Origin: Rhizophagus clarus
Lineage: Eukaryota; Glomeromycota; Glomeromycetes; Glomerales; Glomeraceae
Assembly (NCBI GenBank): GCA_015698045.1
Contig: BLAL01000088.1
Location: 215,924 to 279,923 of the forward strand
Direction of reading: 5' to 3'
Length of the DNA: 64,000 nt
Shown: one piece after another, positions 59,930 through 64,000 of the stretch
How the letters are laid out: the number at the start of each line of letters is the position of its first letter
How positions within the stretch are numbered: position 1 is the first letter of the stretch
Translations under genes and position numbers: made by a program
The notes under the pieces: model-generated
Database searches by the model: none
What the model saw: only the letters and a program-made list of their open reading frames with translations
Told to the model about the DNA's origin: nothing

Positions 59930-60585
59930 AATAAACTTCGCAAACCGTGATTTTTTTTATTAATTAATTATCATAAGAACGGCAATGCCATCCTTTAAAA
60001 AAATTTCTCGTGATTTGAACTTTGTGACTGTGACTTTTTTTTTTATTAATTAATTATCATAAGAACGGCATTTGAATGCCATCCTTTAAAAAAATTTCTC
60101 GTGATTTGAACTTTGTGACCGTGACTTTTTTTTTTATTAATTAATTATCATAAGAACGGCATTCGAATGCCATCCTTTAAAAAAATTTCTCGTGATTTGA
60201 ACTTTGTGACCGTGACTTTTTTTTTTATTAATTAATTATCATAAGAAAGGCATTCGAATGCCATTCTTTAAAAAAATTTCTCGTGATTTGAACTTTGTGA
60301 CCGTGACTTTTTTTTTTTATTAATTAATTATCATAAGAATGGCATTCGAATGCCATCCTTTAAAAAAATTTCTCGTGATTTGAACTTTGTGACCGTGACT
60401 TTTTTTTTATTAATTAATTATCATAAGAAAGGCATTCGAATGCCATCCTTTAAAAAAATTTCTCGTGATTTGAACTTTGTGACTGTGACTTTTTTTTTAT
60501 TAATTAATTATCATAAGAAAGGCATTCGAATGCCATTCTTTAAAAAATTTCTCGTGATTCCTATCCAATAAACTTCGTAGTGAAT
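59930..60585. repeat. 91-bp satellite, six and a half copies, each with a perfect palindrome
   Basis: TCTCGTGATTTGAACTTTGT recurs near 60005, 60096, 60187, 60278, 60370 and 60461, with a partial copy at 60548. Most units carry GGCATTCGAATGCC (a 14-base perfect palindrome) and TTAATTAATTA. The array is bounded on both sides by ATCCAATAAACTTCG (59928 and 60562). Confidence 0.95.
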
Positions 60586-60664
60586 AACAATTGTTCTGGT
60601 TAGAATGATATATGTATTATTATTTTTTTGATTCTTATTTAGCAAGAAAAATTTAAATTTTTTT

Positions 60665-61500
60665 GTGTAAACTGAATTAACCAATTACAATTTTGATATT
60701 TGTATTATTACTACATCAGAATCATTTCAACTTTATAATGAATTTCCCATTGTTATATTTGTGATTCTAGAGGCGTCTTAGTCTTAAAAATTTAAATATA
60801 TTTTAAGTGTGTCAAATGATTAATTATGTGCTGTGCCTGCGTAAAAAAATTTTTCAGTTATTTTACATCATTTAAAAATATCTTATTATTTTAATTACAT
60901 GCGTAATGCTATGTGCCGAATAACAATGAAGATCTGCAATCAATTAGATGGACAACAAAAACCTGATCGCCATTATAGTGTACATTTTTAAATTTAGGAT
61001 TACATGACTTGGGCTAATTCCTCGATGAAAGCACATATTATTTAATTAAATTTTTTTATTATTGATTGTGTAAACTGAATTAACCAATTACAATTTTGAT
61101 ATTTATATTATTACTACATCAGAATCATTCCAACTTTATAATGAATTTCCCATTGTTATATTTGTGATTCTAGAGGCGTCTTAGTCTTAAAAATTTTAAG
61201 TGTGTCAAATAATTAATTATGTGCTGTGCCTGCGTAAAAAAATTTTTCAGTTTATTTACGACATTTAAAAATATCTAATTACATGCGTAATATTTAAAAA
61301 AATGTGCATTATAATGCCGATCAGATTTTTGTTGTCTAACAATCGACATCTAATTGATTGCAGATCTTCAAATATTATAATGTGTCGGCCTTCCACGTCA
61401 CTTAAAAAATATCATTATTTTAATTACTCGCGTAATTATAGCACTAAGATTACATGATTTTGACTAATTCCTCGATGAAAGCACATATTATTTAATCGAA
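60665..61500. repeat. Direct duplication of about 400 bp with inverted core
   Basis: Copy 1 is 60665-61050, copy 2 is 61068-61500. Left flanks (GTGTAAACTGAATTAACCAA ... GTGCTGTGCCTGCGTAAA) and right flanks (ATTCCTCGATGAAAGCACAT) are direct repeats, but the core is in opposite orientation: GAAGATCTGCAATCAATTAG at 60929 in copy 1 versus CTAATTGATTGCAGATCTTC at 61350 in copy 2. Confidence 0.85.
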
Positions 61501-61627
61501 TGGTGTTTATCATATAGTACAATTAAAAAATATATATATAAAAAGAGATAAAATTCCTTTTCAAAAAAATCAGAAAAATCATCATAATAAACAATCAAGA
61601 AATTTGTCTGGTTTCGTAAATTTTAAA

Positions 61628-63379
61628 ATGTCCCAACCTTCGCCATCATTTCATCCTGAAGATAAATCCAATTCAGAACTTCCATTAGAAAATTCTCCGT
61701 CCTTAGAAAATGATGAACAAATTGCGACGGCAGGTCCGTCAGATGAACAAATTGTGACGGCAGGTCTGTCAGATGAACAAATTGTGACGGCAGGTCCGTT
61801 AGATGAACAAATTGTGACGGCAGGTTCGTCAGACGAACAAATTGTGATGGCAGGTTCGTCGAGGAAAAGGAAGGACGAAAAGCCTATTGAAAGTAAAGAA
61901 GCAAAAAAGTCAAATTAATCTCGGTAGGAAACTTGAAAGAAAAAGGTAAAATATATATATTATTATATACATATACTATTCTAATAGCTGTAGAATCATA
62001 CATTATGTAAAAAATCTGACTTTTTTTATGAGAATCTGTTATTAATTATCGCATTACAAATTTATTTTTATTCAAGACACAATCGAAATTCTTTCGGAAG
62101 ATCATTACGAAGTCCAGCAATTTCTAGAAAATATTCCCGCAAATACTTTGAAAGACGGGTTGGTTGCTCTAAAGAGCATGAGTGGCAGCAATTGTAAAAA
62201 ATAATTTTGAATATAGATGAACAAAAATTGACTGCAGTACTTCCGTCGGGTTCACTAGATATAAACCGACATTTTACATGGCTGATCAACGTTTTATAGA
62301 AACGGAAGAGAGCAGGTTTCTAGATAATCCCTATATACTTGGCGATTACCTGCTGAAGACAATAGCAATAATAATACAACAATAGGGATCAATCTTTTAT
62401 ATAAAGAAAAGGCAGCTAATGATGAAAATCTTAAGGAAGATAATTAGCCGTTGCATGGCTAATATATCATTTTAAAAACAGTCCAAGATCGTCTGCCAAT
62501 AAACCCCCGATGATGCAAACCTAATTACGATAACAAAAAATATATACAGAATCTACAGGAATATTATGATTAATTAGTTTGGAAAAGGGAATGGAGTTTG
62601 AGGGCTCCAAGAATAAAGGGTGCTTATTTCCCTAACTAAAAACATGATGACGATCGATAATTCAAGAATTAATTTTCTGGATAAAATAGACGATGGTAAT
62701 ATGTCTTTATTAATAGAGGATATGCTTACAATATTAGATGAAATAAAATCAGAAGATGAAACTTCTGAATTATCAAGAAGAAGAAACGTTAGGAGATACT
62801 CGTATTTTCACGAGTTATATAAGAAAACATTAGAAGCAGTCGCTTCCGAGCCAAAATCATTTGGCGAAACGAATGCTTCAAAAGCTAAAGATATATAGAA
62901 AACTTTCTTAAGAAAGCTGAAGAAAAACTGACACAAAGACAATGGAGAAGCTACAGAACTTCAGCTGAGAGAATGAACAAGTTGTGGAATATATGCAATA
63001 AAAGTTTTGTAATATTCGATCTTGTAACCGTCTCACGCCCAATTTATTTGAACGATTTACCGAGTAGGGAAAGTGCAGAACGATGGTTTGATAATAATCG
63101 AAAAGGAATCTATTATACCCAGCAGGAGTATAGAGGTATTCAAAAGCAACAGCCAGGAGGAGAAGGAAGTTACTGATAATGACGTGGCAATAGTAGTAAT
63201 AATAGTGAAATGAAGGACAGGGAAGTGGAAAGGGAAGGGGAAGCGGAGGACGGGGAAGTGGAAGGGGACGGGGAAGAGGAAAAGGAAGAGGAAGAGGAAG
63301 AGGAAGGGGAAGAGGAAGAGGAAGAGGGAATAAAGCTGGTAACAGTAAAGGAAAGGAAAAAAGCAGTCTAAAGAGATAA
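61628..63379 (+). pseudogene. Multi-frameshift pseudogene: DEQIVTAG-repeat protein with RG-rich tail
   Basis: The first part is intact from ATG 61628 to TAA 61918 (96 residues): Ser/Pro/Glu-rich start, five 10-residue repeats (DEQIVTAGPS and variants, 61711-61860) and a nuclear-localisation-type RKRKDEKPIESKEAKK. Downstream fragments in changing frames continue one protein: TIEILSEDHYEVQQFLENIP (62081), LNIDEQKLTAVLPSG (62208), FIETEESRFLDNPY (62293), INLLYKEKAANDENL (62390), MMTIDNSRINFLDKIDDGN to ETNASKAKDI (62643-62895), FLKKAEEKLTQRQWRSYR (62907), SIIPSRSIEVFKSNSQEEKE (63108), and finally GSGRGRGRGKGRGRG to a TAA at 63377. At least five frame changes and stops, several at A-runs. RG-rich tails bind nucleic acids; a gag-like or transposon-encoded role is plausible, unproven. 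The 5' ORF alone could still be expressed. Confidence 0.65.
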
Positions 63380-64000
63380 ATATCTTTTTCATTATTATAA
63401 TTAATCCAGAACGTGTTATTTTTTTTTTATTTTCTTAGTCGGCATCTTTTAGTTCTATAAAATAATAATACAATAATAATAAATCGAAAAATTTATTAAA
63501 TTTTCATCGAAAAAATATATAAATAATTCATATTTACCACCTCATTCCTCTTAAGAGACTATATGTTAATTCTCAAAATGTATGCAGAACTTTTAATAAT
63601 AAATATAAGATCTATAAAGTATTATATTATAAACACTTAAAACATTTATAGCAAAGTTTAAAGATACTAAAGGATTCTATAATTTAATAGATTCCTTAAG
63701 AAACTTTAAACATTTTATCTTTAAGGAATTTTTATAAATTGAATTAGGTATTAACTATATAAGAACTTTATTTTAAACATTATTTAATCTTAATCAAATT
63801 AAAGTCGATCTCATGGGATTTATAAAAATCAATCTGTACCGAACATTGATATTTCCGCATTGCATATAATAAAAGATTTTCTTTTTTTACTATGCTACGC
63901 TGCATAATGTTGTAAACGAATAAAATTATTTGATCTACAATAAAAAGATAATCCATTATTGCGAGTCAGATACCCACACAGCAGGGCCGATGATATTTTT
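63380..64000. other. Intergenic
   Basis: AT-rich; contains an imperfect inverted repeat at 63650-63725 (CAAAGTTTAAAGATACTAAA against TTTAAACATTTTATCTTTAA, with GGATTCTATA/AGATTCC near the centre). No gene seen. Confidence 0.4.

Noticed and set aside
60350..60571. ORF with repeated MPSFKKISRDLNFVTVTFF
   Set aside because: Produced by the 91-bp satellite; the unit length is not a multiple of three over the whole array and only part happens to be open.
47585..60585. CRISPR-like regular arrays
   Set aside because: The repeats are contiguous satellites without unique spacers, in a eukaryotic genome with introns.
63057..63392. Phe/Pro/Leu-rich minus-strand ORF
   Set aside because: Antisense of the GGA-AGA (Gly-Arg) repeat tail of the 61.6-63.4 kb pseudogene.

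Overview
The window is eukaryotic nuclear DNA, very AT-rich, with many short (about 55-100 nt) GT-AG introns, long poly-A/T tracts, abundant decayed transposon pieces and satellites. Gene content (a fungal ENA-type sodium P-ATPase, TKL-type protein kinase plus a dead kinase copy, lineage-expanded multi-exon proteins, small secreted proteins, Tnp2-type transposase) best fits an arbuscular mycorrhizal fungus (Glomeromycotina, Rhizophagus-like). That assignment is an inference from gene style, not from a marker gene.

Layout. 1-2.95 kb (-): 3' truncated ENA-type Na+ ATPase, ten exons visible, with one frame break. 3.9-6.4 kb (-): tandem duplication carrying two secreted QxW-repeat (ricin-B-lectin-like) proteins and their shared promoter/flanks. 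8.7-9.2 kb (+): broken GPI-anchored-type secreted protein. 9.2-18.8 kb: gene-poor, with a 34-bp minisatellite, a kinase pseudogene (13.9-14.5 kb) and a 57-bp foldback element. 18.9-20.1 kb (+): an intact TKL-like kinase. 21-27.4 kb: repeat graveyard, including a 1.3-kb inverted-repeat element with three internal repeat families, a decayed LINE ORF1-like sequence, a TTAA-flanked MITE and a compound tandem duplication. 27.5-28.3 kb (+): multi-pass membrane protein. 28.3-35.2 kb: repeats, a candidate solo LTR and an HTH-like relic.

35.3-44.7 kb (+) is the centrepiece: a single gene of about 31 exons (about 2,390 codons) that joins an N-terminal domain of unknown function, a GBP/VLIG-type large GTPase, a long Cys/His-rich zinc-finger-like region and a C-terminal von Willebrand factor A domain with complete MIDAS motif. 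It has micro-exons, a GC-AG intron cutting the P-loop, and one single-base frame break in an A-run. 46.2-47.5 kb (+): an uncharacterised gene cut off by a 140-bp satellite. 50.9-55.0 kb (-): Tnp2-type transposase-like gene with a 640-bp MITE inside an intron. 55.4-56.8 kb (-): nuclear-looking coiled-coil protein. 56.8-60.6 kb: 180-bp and 91-bp satellites and a tRNA-like SINE candidate. 60.7-61.5 kb: direct duplication whose core is inverted. 61.6-63.4 kb (+): a protein gene with DEQIVTAGxS repeats and an RG-rich tail, destroyed by several frameshifts.

The genes do not form an operon or obvious pathway. What connects the region is accessory-genome character: secreted proteins, kinase duplicates, an immune-type GTPase fusion and transposon-derived genes embedded in satellites and MITEs. 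All exon models are from manual reading of splice sites and reading-frame continuity; no transcript or homology search was available.
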